Shown here piece after piece: positions 10,400-20,989 of a stretch of DNA of 64,000 nt. The stretch is from the NCBI GenBank assembly GCA_012934845.2, contig WNNJ02000107.1:62001-126000 (forward strand), in the 5' to 3' direction. The notes below the pieces were generated by a model. The model saw only the letters and a list, made by a program, of their open reading frames with translations, ran no database searches and was not told the origin of the DNA. The DNA is from Pomphorhynchus laevis (Eukaryota > Acanthocephala > Palaeacanthocephala > Echinorhynchida > Pomphorhynchidae). The position numbers were made by a program, and so were the translations under genes. Position 1 is the stretch's first letter. Every line of letters starts with the position of its first letter.

Positions 10400-12390
10400 G
10401 TTAAGGGAAGTTAAATATATTATTTTTTAAGAACTTTAGTCTTTTAAGGTTACTCAGACATTTTTGACTCATAAATTCAGTAACGACTAAAAGAAATTAG
10501 GTGAAAGACAATGCACTTACCTGAGTGGTTACTTAATGCCTTGTTACACTGAAAAAAGAAACGAAAATTACTATTATTTTTAAAACTCGTGACTTCTTTT
10601 GCTAGACTTGTAGCTTTACTTTCCGGTAAATTGTTTGAAGCTTCGGCTTTTGTATATTATTTAGTAATTATTTCGATTCTTATGGGTGTTTCTTTCACAT
10701 ACGTTGTGTTTTTAACAAGTTTTAAACTTGCTAAAACCATTTTTTGGTAATATTGTAATATAGTAATTTGTAATATTCCTTCAGATAAATTTATAATTGT
10801 AATTCTAATGTGCATAAATGTTGTAATTCGTGTCATATTAATTTATCTAAAATTGAAATTCGATTAATATTCTTATAAAAAATAATTAATTAATAATTAA
10901 AAAAATAATAATTCAAAGAATTAATTATATATTCTTCGATTTAAAATTATGTTATTGCTATGATGGTTTCCGTTTGTGCATGTTTATAGAAGGTATTATT
11001 GCTCCGTGCTTTCTCTGTCTTCAATCAGCAAATGCTGATGCGTCTTTTCATGAGTGTATTATATTACTTTTTTAAATCAGAGATGTTGACGACATTCTGA
11101 TGCAATAAAAGGTGTTAAAGACATATTATATTTAGTAAAATCTCGACAGCAATATATCCAGAATGAACCAGATCATTGCGATAGAGGCAATGTATCCATT
11201 TGAACAGGGACATTGAAATCTTTCGCTGTATTTTTACTAACAGCTTTGAAATATATCCTGTTCAAATACATAACATTTCACTCCGTGTGAATATATACTG
11301 TGTATACATATTCAAAATAGTAAAGTGAAATATAAAAATTAATTTATTTAGTATATTATTGATTAAGCTCCAAAATCAGAATTGCAATTTTAACCATTCA
11401 AGTTAAAAACTAATTCAGAAACATTAATACAAATGTCTTTAATTCAGAAACATATTATTGTACTAATATGCTATAATATATTAACAATAGTATATTATAA
11501 TGTTATAAGATTATCTGTAATAATTGTTCATGCTTTATCTACTTGAATTTAAATAATAAATCCAAGTATTTAATCATAAACATAATACTTATATTCAATT
11601 ATTTATATTTAAATATAAATATTGATTATCTGTATATAATATATTTATTATAATTGTTCTAAATAAATGCAATAGCGAAATATTTTTGGCCCATAAATAA
11701 ATATTTTTATCAAAAATATATAGACGAATTATATATTAGAATTATATTTATTATATAAATCAAACAAAGTTTTTTATAGTTCGCTCGCTGATTGTGAGGT
11801 ACGCTGAAGATACTAGCAAAAGAGTGAACGAAATATTTGTTCAAATAAAAACGTGTTCCACTTCACATATATTGGCTGAGTCGAGTCTTTTTCCTAACAA
11901 CACAGGACACTATTCGGTTTTTGGACTCCAGGCATCTAAATAACATTGCAACTAACTAATAAAGTATGTTTCAAATACCAACAAATTCTATGCTTTTATA
12001 TGATATAAAAACCAAGAGCCGATAGATAAGGTGATTTTTGAATTTACATTTTTCTATTATGGAAGCGTTTTAGTAACGAAAAATGCAATTAGTAACACCA
12101 ACTGAAATCAAACAAACAATCAGAATATTAAAAAAGTAATGAATTTAATTAAAGATCATTTAAAGTTCTAATTAAGGCCCATTTGCGGAAACCTACGTTA
12201 ATGTAATATATAATATAAAAAAATAATAAATATATTACATTACTATATTATATTATAATTTAGTATAGATTTACACAATAAAGCGAAATAATTTATGATA
12301 AAAAATAATAAACACTATAATAAAGATAATATTTTTTTCGAAAAACAATCAATTTTGAAAATCTTTGAATGTCAAAGAAAATTAAGCTTA
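10400..12390. other. No gene seen; AT-rich with small hairpins
   Basis: No supportable frame. A 10-bp inverted repeat (TTTGAACAGG and CCTGTTCAAA) closes a 68-bp loop near 11199-11268. Near 11811 a CTGAAGA box precedes a CGAAAT box, but the stem between them is weak. Confidence 0.4.
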
Positions 12391-12394
12391 TTAG

Positions 12395-12520
12395 ATGTTA
12401 GTCTGCGCGTTCCCTCTCGAACTTCTCGGGGTTCGGAGGCACGCGGATGAAACACGGGCCACTTCAAACGACAACCTGCTTTTGAGGTATGATATTATGT
12501 CGGCGTAGGTTGTGAGGCTC
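12395..12520 (-). pseudogene. Transposon-derived coding scrap
   Basis: A GC-richer island in AT-rich DNA. The minus strand reads QSLTTYADIISYLKSRLSF, then EVARVSSACLRTPRSSRG. The pattern TYxDxxxxLRxxLSFxxxRSxxxCLRGxR is one I associate with a coding region common in invertebrate mobile elements, but I cannot name the element. A second short GAGGCTCTGTCTxxATTTT segment recurs near 12515 and 12652. Confidence 0.3.
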
Positions 12521-12963
12521 TGTCTAAATTTTTTAATGATAATATATTTATTTCAAGCTTTGTACGTGAAAAACGGTTACAGCAAATGGACCATTTAAAA
12601 AAATTGCAAAAAAGCAAAATTTAAATCTTAACAATTATGCTCAGCGGGTAATGAGGCTCTGTCTTGATTTTAATAATAGTTTTATCATGAAATAATAAAC
12701 ACTTTGCTTTGTACTAGAATAAGATTTATTAGATAATAAAATTTTATCAAAGAAATTACGTCATTAATTGTATAATTAAAATTATTTTTAAATGGTAAGG
12801 TAATTGTATAACATATAATAATATTTAAATAATTTGATTAATTCTTATTTGTTAATAATAAATTACGTCATATCTACATTAAAAGTAAATTGAGATTATA
12901 AGCATGTGCTACACACGCTTATTGTATTAGATTTGTAGATTAAATTGATTATTAATTTATTTG

Positions 12964-13427
12964 AATATTTCAAAATGTCTTAACTTAAGACATATTTCAA
13001 ATAGATATTATAAAGAAAAATTCAAACTGTTAAATAGAAAATGTTTAAAATAAAATATTCAAAAGCTTTTATTAAAAAAATAATATTTAATATATTTTTT
13101 TAATATTAAAACTTTTTTTAATTTAGTTGAATATTTCAAAATGTGTACAGTGCTGCATCTAGGATTAAAGACTTCACACGAGGATAATTTATGAAGCCGA
13201 CCAAATGATGATACTCGCTCGTGCATGCAATTATTCATTCTATTTCAAAATGTCTTAACTTAAATATATATTACAAAAAAAATTCAAAATGTTAAATGGA
13301 AAATGTTTGAAATACTGAATTGAATAAAATACAAAAAAGAATAACTTTTTTAAAATAAAATATTCAAAAGGTTTTATTAAAAAAATAATATTTAATATAT
13401 TTTTTAATATTAAAACTTTTTTTAATA
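12964..13427. repeat. Two direct repeats of about 165-185 bp
   Basis: Units at about 12964-13122 and 13242-13427 share ATTTCAAAATGTCTTAACTT at one end and AATATTAAAACTTTTTTTAA at the other. The second has a short insertion. They lie just downstream of the RASSF-like exon. Confidence 0.7.
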
Positions 13428-13536
13428 CAAAAATTAAACTACTTTTTTCCGAAGAAAAATAAAACGAAAGCAGAAATCTAAACTTAAAATAAAATAATTT
13501 AACTGTTTAGAGTTCAAACTGTTTTAAGTTATCAAT

Positions 13537-14362
13537 CTATACTAAAGTCACTTCATTTCTTGATTTATTTCTACCTGCATGACTCTTTTTCTTCGTGAAT
13601 GATTTTAGTGAACTATCATCGAACGAAAGTATTGAGCTTCCACTGAATCCTGTATCATCAGTTAGTTCCTCGTCTTTCATACTTTGAACAGTTTTGCCAT
13701 TCTCATTCTTTGATAAGAGCTGATTAAATTCAAGTAGCAAATCAGACAACTGTCTATTTAAGTCGTTAATACTGTGTGTTTGCTTATCGATTAATCTGTT
13801 GGAATCTAGAAATGTACCGACAATATCATGCAAATGTTTCGCACACTTGACCTTGGCAGCAACTTTCCTCATGTTTTTACCCTGCTTTTTCAGTTCGTTC
13901 CTGCTGTTTATACCTTTATCTTTTCTCGTATAGTCTTTAAATTTCGAATGCTGTGCATTTTTATATGGATCAAAACTACAACATTTCTTGGAATCGTTAT
14001 CGATTAGTTGCAACGGCGACCAATTCGATTTACCTCTTGAGCGCTTGTGACGATGCTTAGAACTTATTGATACGGGTTTTAACCCGACTCTGAATGTAAG
14101 CATAGACCGATCATCGCTATTCCAAGCGTTATACACATCTAACAAAATCGACCTTGAATCCAGCGGTCTCTCTATGCCCTTCCAATTTTCGTATATACAT
14201 AAAGCGCGACTTTGAATCGGATTTAATGCTCGAAGAATATCAGCACATGTAGATTTATTTTTGATGTCAGAAGCATACAAAGTATGTCCATTATAGTCGA
14301 GTAGTCGACAACGTTCATTATTTGATCTCTCGTCAGTTTCATCATTTTTATGACCTGAAAAT
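13537..14362 (-). CDS. RASSF-like protein exon with N-terminal RA domain and coiled coil
   Basis: A host gene exon of about 272 codons ending at a TAG. Early residues form a Ras-association (ubiquitin-like) domain: RLLDYNGHTLYASDI, TCADILRAL, then CIYENWKGIERPLD and LLDVYNAWNSDD. The TCADIL, ENWRGxERPL and NAWxSDD landmarks match RASSF7-10 proteins, especially the RASSF9/10 type, whose RA domain is N-terminal. A basic linker (KHRHKRSRGK) follows, then a predicted coiled coil at about residues 183-227 (DLNRQLSDLLLEFNQLLSK), also expected of this class. The frame runs to an ATG at 14382, but GAATTTTCAG|GTCAT near 14360 is a good splice acceptor, so the true start is probably in an upstream exon not found here. 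The most convincing host gene in the window. Confidence 0.7.
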
Positions 14363-14399
14363 TCACATTTTAAAGTATTCACATTTTACTATAATATAG

Positions 14400-15390
14400 T
14401 ATAGTAATCTCTGCTATAATATATAAATATATAATTTCTGCTAAAAAATATTTACACTAGTAATACAATAAATTACAGTAATATATTTAAATATTATATT
14501 TTTTAATTAATAAATATATTATATTACTATATTATATTATAATATAGTACAGTAATCTAATACATCATATTATATATTTTTGCTGTAACATTGGTCTTAT
14601 TGAGAATTAGCAGTATGAATTTTTGTTCGTTTATTGGATAGAAATTATCTGATTAGAATAGCAAATACCTTAAATTCTCAGTCTTAATTTAGATGACAAC
14701 AATATGATTTTCCCATGCTCAAGACTTTCTCGATTTATCTCCAAATATTAATGTGACCACAATCGCTACACTTTATAAAAATAAAATCTTTAATTTTTGA
14801 TGTCGACATAATTGACAATAAGCGCAAGTTCAGAATCGTATACTAATTCACGATCACAAGTCGTGTCGTGAAATAATTAATGCAAATTTTGGTTCAATCA
14901 TTCCACATTTCGTTGCCGAGTACTTTCTACAATGCCACCACGCCTTATAAAATATTTGTCTTCAGATTCCCTTAAAAATGGTAGCTCAAACTGACTAGTT
15001 ACATCTGCATTGTGAAGCCCGATGTGTCTAGTTTACACAAAACCGAAACTAATCAAGTAATTTATTTGTCAATTTATAAAAATTGATTTTTATTTTAAAT
15101 TTTAATTTAGACTTTGTTTCCCCGGTAATATAACATCTGTCAGAAATACTCCATTATATTCCTTCAAATTGGTGCTTTCATTTAAATCGTTGGTTTATCG
15201 TGAATAAACCAACGATATTTGGTAATTTCAACTTTTTGCCTCAAAATTCAATATTTAATCGTCTAAATTTTTAAATCGTCAAAGTCCAATATTGATGAAA
15301 TTCATATAAAGAGAACATATATTGTCTGAAAATATTCAGACAATATTATTCAACATAATATTCTATATTACATGAAAATATTCAGACTTT
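14400..15390. other. No gene seen; AT-rich with hairpins
   Basis: Contains a perfect 13-bp inverted repeat at 15186-15198 and 15204-15216, a short piece of the 4.2-kb dispersed repeat near 15110-15165, and an AT block near 14510-14560 that also occurs near 12230. Confidence 0.45.
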
Positions 15391-15392
15391 TT

Positions 15393-17607
15393 GTGAATCA
15401 AAGTCCAGTTTACTAACCAAAACAATTTCGTATAAATGCCGTATTTCGAAAGAAATCCTTAACAGTTGTCTACTCAGCACATCCGTGCACTACTATTATA
15501 CCTGCCGTATCCATTAAGGATCCAACGAGTGCAGCGACTATTCAGCAACAACCTCTGCCTAGTGTTTAAAGATGGTCCGAACAGCAATTCGATCTGGTTA
15601 AGAGCGTAAGCCTCAGACAATTAAGCAACGTGTCGGAAGCGCCTTTATTCACAATGTCACACAGGCAACCGGAACGACCAGTGAGTACTTCATTCTACTG
15701 ATGAGTGTTTTCGGGTACGCATTGACTTCCTAGAAGTGACATGACTGAAAGTAGTGAATCAAAGTCCAGTCTAACAAGCAACACCATTTTGTATTAATGC
15801 AGTATTTCGTAAGAAATCCTGAACCGTTGTCTACTGAGCACATCTGTGCACTACTATAAGACATGATGTATCCATTAAAAATCCAACAAGTACAGCGACA
15901 ATTCAACAACAACCTCTGCCTAGTGTTTAAGGAAGTTCCGCACAGCAATTTTATCTGGTAAAGAGCGTAAGCCTCAGACAATTAATAAACGTGTCGGAAG
16001 CGCCTTTATTCACAATGTCACACAGGCAACCGAAACGACCAGTGAGTACTTCATTCTACTTTTGAGTGTTGCCGGGTACTCATTGGTCGTAGAGAAGTGA
16101 CATGGTGACTGGAAGTCGTGAATCGAAGTTCAGTTTACCAATCAAAACAATTTCGTATAAGTGCCGTATTTCGTAAGAAATCCTGAACCGTTGTCTACTG
16201 AGCACATCTGTGCACTACTATTATACCTGCCGTATCCATTAAGGATCCAACGAGTGCAGCGACTATTCAGCAACAACCTCTGCCTAGTGTTTAAAGATGG
16301 TCCGAACAGCAATTCGATCTGGTTAAGAGCGTAAGCCTCAGACAATTAAGCAACGTGTCGGAAGCGCCTTTATTCACAATGTCACACAGGCAACCGGAAC
16401 GACCAGTGAGTACTTCATTCTACTGATGAGTGCTTCCGGGTACGCATTGACTGTCTAGAAGTGACATGACTGAAAGTAGTGAATCAAAGTCCAGTCTAAC
16501 AAGCAACACCATTTTGTATTAATGCAGTATTTCGTAAGAAATCCTGAATTGTTGTCTACTCAGCACATCTGTGCACTACTATAATACATGCTGTATCCAT
16601 TAAAAATCCAACGAGTGCAGCGACAATTCAGCAACAACCTCTGCATAGTGTTTAAATATGGTCCGAACAGCAATTCGATATGGTAAAGAGCGTAAGCCTC
16701 AGTTAATTAAGTAAAGTGTCGGAAACGCCTTTATTCACAATGTCACACAGGCAACCGAAACGACCAGTGAGTACTTCATTCTACTGATGAGTGTTGCCGG
16801 GTACTCATTGACTGTCTAGAAGTGACATGGTGACTGAAAGTAGTGAATCAAAGTCCAGTCTAACAAGCAACACCATTTTGTATTAATGCAGTATTTCGTA
16901 AGAAATCCTGAATTGTTGTCTACTCAGCACATCTGTGCACTACTATAATACATGCTGTATCCATTAAAAATCCAACGAGTGCAGCGACAATTCAGCAACA
17001 ACCTCTGCATAGTGTTTAAATTTGGTCCGAACAGCAATTCGATCTGTCAACCGAAACGACCAGTTGGTACTTCATTCTACTTTTGAGTGTTGCCAGGTAC
17101 TCATTGGTCGTATAGAAGTGACATGGTGACTGGAAGTCGTGAATCGAAATCCAGTTTACCAATCAAAACAATTTCGTATAAGTGCCGTATTTCGTAAGAA
17201 ATCCTGAACCGTTGTCTACTCAGCACATCTGTGCACTGCTATAAGACATGCTGTATCCATTAAAAATCCAACGAGTGCAGCGACAATTCAACAACAGCCT
17301 CTACCTAGTGTTTAAGGATGTTCCGCACAGCAATTTTATCTGGTAAAGAGCGTAAGCCTCAGACAATTAAGCAACGTGTCTGAAGCGCCTTTATTCACAA
17401 TGTCACACAGGCAACCGAAACGACCAGTAAGTACTTCATTTTACTGATGAGTGTTGCCGGGTACCCATTGACTGTCTAGAAGTGACATGGTGACTGAAAG
17501 TAGTGAATCAAAGTCCAGTCTAACAAGCAACACCATTTTGTATAAATTATGTATTTCGAAAGAAATCCTGGACCGTTGTCTACTCAGCACATCCGCGCAC
17601 TACTATT
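15393..17607. repeat. Satellite array, about 363-bp units of two alternating types
   Basis: Unit starts, marked by GTGAATC(A/G)AAGTCCAGT, lie at 15393, 15754, 16118, 16479, 16843, 17139 and 17503. Spacings are 361, 364, 361, 364, 296 and 364 bp; the fifth unit has a deletion and the last is cut off. Two unit types exist. One continues TTTACCAATCAAAACAATTT, the other CTAACAAGCAACACCATTTT. The order is A B A B B A B, so the higher-order unit is an AB dimer of about 725 bp. Minus-strand open frames of 83 and 67 codons occur in some units (MSEAYAL start) but match nothing I know. Confidence 0.9.
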
Positions 17608-17811
17608 TTATATATAAATTGATATTGCTCCAGGTAATTTTTATTTTCAAGCAAGTTTGATGAATTTTTTACTTCTTATAATGTAGAATTATACATTAAC
17701 AGAATATTATTAAAATATTAAATTTACAATATACAAATCAACAAAATATTATTAAAAATTATTTTAATCTATTTAGGGGAAACTTTTATGGACGCGCAAT
17801 AAAGAATATAG

Positions 17812-18150
17812 TTTGTATTTGAATAAGATACATCAGATAATCAAATATTTCATAGGAAATACTTTATTGGCATGTATTTGGCCCTGCTGCTATGTTAGGT
17901 CGAGTAATAGTGTCCGAAACCTGAAAAATCTTATAATAAAATCTTATACAATTATTTATCCTAATTTTTAATTTATATAGTATAAAATACATAGACTCAG
18001 TTAGCTGATCTGATTTGTTTTACAGATAAGTTATTATTGAAATGTGGTCTTTGTTTTCCCGGTAATATAACCTCTGTCAGTATGTATTATTGATACTACA
18101 TTATTATTTTTCTTCTATTTTTCAATCAAGTTTGATGAATTTTGTTTATA
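17812..18150 (+). repeat. Dispersed repeat, copy 2
   Basis: Opposite-direction copy of 4220-4745, with GCATGTATTTGGCCC near 17870 and TTTTCCCGGTAATATAACCT near 18053. It is shorter than copy 1 through internal loss. Adjacent bits at 17628-17680 suggest a second, partial copy. Confidence 0.6.
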
Positions 18151-18220
18151 TTTCTTATAAAATGATTCTCATAAAATTAAATTATTATGAGATTATTACA
18201 GTTCGAAATAAAAATAAAAT

Positions 18221-18418
18221 TTAACTGTAATAAATTAATAAAATTAACCGTAATAAAGGTAAATACCCATTAAGCATCCGACTTTGAATCGTGTTAATAC
18301 ATCCATAAGTCGTGCTAAACACATCCATAAATTTTAAACGATACCGACCTAAGATGAAAGCATTAAACAACACGGTTTTAAGACCACGATAAACAAGATA
18401 ATTTTTCGCAGTCAGCAT
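18221..18418 (-). CDS. Uncertain short frame, unknown
   Basis: 65 codons, basic and leucine-rich (KNYLVYRGLKTVLFNAF). GC is slightly higher than around it. No domain is recognised, no splice signal fixes it, and it may be a transposon scrap or chance. Confidence 0.15.
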   Translation of the reverse strand: MLTAKNYLVYRGLKTVLFNAFILGRYRLKFMDVFSTTYGCINTIQSRMLNGYLPLLRLILLIYYS

Positions 18419-18479
18419 TCGTATCTGTAGCGTGCGACGTGTAGTTAAATATTAATGGACAAAATTTACACAAAAATGC

Positions 18480-20160
18480 TACATAAGCCTAAAACCTTTT
18501 TAGATAAATCAATTAGCACCTAATGAATTTATCGTAAAATAGCAGCAACACTCAATACAAACTCAAATATTTTATTATTTCAAAAATAAAATTTTAGAAA
18601 TAATTACAAATGTTTTGAACAAATAATGGTTTTATGTTTTCAAACAATAATGGTTGAAAGTTTTAAAACATGAATGTTTTGGTGCGACTATGAACAGTCA
18701 TGTTGAGCAAAGTGTTATCATCTTCGTGATTACTTATATTTAATTACTAAAGCCAAATATTTAAGATATATACAATACACTTGATTTCTATAAAATAAAT
18801 TTGTTTTAAGGAAACTAAATACAATATAAACATTTAATAAAATATTTTTAAGTTATTTTTAAATTAAAAAATTTATTTATATATTTTTTATTTATATTTT
18901 ATTTACAAAATTATATTTTATTGTATTTTTAATAAACACTGATACATCATTTCAGCATTAATTCATAACGCAATTAATTATAATGATATTAATAAAATCA
19001 TTTAAAATACCATCTTTATTTGAATTGCTTGTATTGTTAATCAGCATTTCGTATTGATTATTTCAAGGAAGAACTTTGAAACTTGCACAAAATTCTTTAA
19101 AAATCTAAATTAGTACAAATAATGTTTTTTATACAAATAATGTTTTTTTTTCTTGGCACTACGATGCTTATTTCTCTAAGAAAATTGTATTACTTGTTAT
19201 ACAACAGACTTGATTTTAAATTTGCATTAATTTGATTATGTCACATCGTCTGTGTTTTTTTCAATAATGTATCAGACAGCATCAAATCAATAGCAGTTGA
19301 ATTACACAAAGTAAAAATACTCAAGCACTAAGGCATTTTTATTACATATTCAAATCAAGTAGTTAACTGTTTCAAAACTATTAAAAAAATATAAATATAT
19401 TTCGAAATAACATTTTTAGTAGACTTCACAAAATTGCCATGAAACATTTTTTGATTTAGAAAATATAAAGCAAATGAAATTTTGATGTAAAATAATAAAA
19501 TTATTTGTTAATTATTTAAAGAATTTCGAATTAAAATGCTAACGAAATTAATAACATCACATTTTGAAATAATTAAGTCAAAGTTGTATCAATTAAATAA
19601 CTGACTTACGATTAATCTTTTTTCATTGAAAATTTTAATGTACAGTTAGATACTTTTTAATAAGCAATAATTGTATCATTGAAAAATACTTAAAAATTTT
19701 AAGGTAATGATAAAAATCAATCAATTTATATTTTAACATATTTGATAATATATTATTATAGATAATTATATATAAAAGAACAAAATTGCTATTTTATTCC
19801 CAACAACAAAACAGTTTGTATTTTCCAATTTGTTTGCCTCTAAAGTAGAATTAAAAAATTTATCAGCTAAATACTTTTTCAAGATTTTTTTAATAGTTTT
19901 AAAGATTTGATGCATTTTTATTGCAACTATATCTGAAGGTTCTGAGTAAAATATATATTCATCTATTACAAGTAGATTTAAGGATTCTGAGCAATTGATT
20001 GTGATTAGTAAATTATTAAATATTAAAATAAGTAATTAATAAATAATAATTAAAATGTATAATTAAATAAATGATTATAAAGTTGTCATAATTTTCATAA
20101 TGCTAGATGTTGTAGTTTTACTTATTATTTTAATATTATTAATATTATTAAGAATTATTA
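18480..20160. other. No gene seen, AT-rich
   Basis: Homopolymer-rich A/T sequence without supportable frames or recognised repeats. Confidence 0.4.
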
Positions 20161-20188
20161 GAGCTGGATCAAAAAGATGATTTTTTTG

Positions 20189-20219
20189 ATATTTCGCTAA
20201 CCCTGTTAACATCTTCAGA
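20189..20219 (-). ncRNA. Hammerhead ribozyme-like motif (left arm)
   Basis: Minus strand: CTGAAGA, then a stem II of GTTAAC and GTTAGC (6 pairs, one wobble) around an AGG loop, then GAAATATC. The first box fits the CUGANGA core and GAAA the second. Stem III would be the self-complementary ATAT, which suits a dimer rather than a monomer. Confidence 0.5.
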
Positions 20220-20233
20220 GGTTAGTAATTTTC

Positions 20234-20264
20234 TGAAGATGTAACAAAGGTTACCGAAATATCG
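20234..20264 (+). ncRNA. Hammerhead ribozyme-like motif (right arm)
   Basis: Plus strand: CTGAAGA, stem II GTAAC and GTTAC with an AAAG loop, then CGAAATATC. The stem differs in sequence from the left arm but keeps pairing. Confidence 0.5.
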
Positions 20265-20299
20265 AAAAATTTCCTCTTTTCTTTGATCCAGCTCCAATA

Positions 20300-20985
20300 A
20301 TTTTTTATTAATAATGGATCATTATCAACTATTTAAAAAAATGAATATTAAACCGTTCAACCGTAGTCGTTCATCCGGAGGAGTAATATTTTATATTTTC
20401 TAATTGGTCATAAGAAATGTTATAAAACTTGACATGTATTAATACACATATCATCACTATTGTTGCTTTCTATTTTAAGCTAACACACAAAGCTCTATAT
20501 TTTAATAAATGATATCTCCCAGGTCCCAAATTAATAGATCAAAATTTATGGTCGTAGCATGAAATTTTAAAGCTCGACTTGCTTTACCTCGAACTAAAAA
20601 ACAAAGAGAACTAGTGAAGTATATTTTGTCAACATCTTTATCTGAAGAAAATTTGTCCCATGAATGCCGAACCGGCTAAATCTAACAAAATCAAAATCAA
20701 ACTCAAATTCAACAACAAATATATTTTTAAATCTAATTGAATTAAACACTTTCAGGAATATATTAGTGCATTGAATAAAATGCTTCGATTCGACATGACT
20801 GCCAAGGTTCTGCGTCAACTTACTTATTGTGATCAGCTTAACCGTTTATTTTCGTCAAATGAAGTCCAAAGATTACTAGCCAAAGAACAATAAAACTGTT
20901 AAAAGTCTACAACTCGCTTGCTTGTTGACTATTAGTTTCAATTATTTAAAGCATTCCTTCTACATCATCCAATTCCGTATTCACG
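20300..20985. other. No gene seen
   Basis: The left end shares about 60 bp with 63.5 kb. The remainder holds only chance frames. Confidence 0.35.
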
Positions 20986-20989
20986 TGCA

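Larger units (their letters stand above)
20163..20293. mobile_element. Palindromic element with two opposed hammerhead motifs
   Basis: The ends AGCTGGATCAAA (20163) and TTTGATCCAGCT (20282-20293) are inverted. Each arm holds a hammerhead-type core pointing away from the other. The right flank (to about 20345) recurs at 63.5 kb beside a rearranged relative. No protein is encoded. It resembles the terminal repeats of Penelope-like elements and could be a non-autonomous derivative. Confidence 0.65.

Noticed and set aside
11811-11855. CTGAAGA then CGAAATAT, resembling a hammerhead
   Set aside because: The sequence between the boxes gives only a 3-bp stem II with a long loop. Too weak to list as a ribozyme.
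15730-16345. Minus-strand frames of 83 and 67 codons in satellite units
   Set aside because: They are not kept in all units, match no family, and are interrupted by unit-type differences, so they look like chance frames in a repeat.
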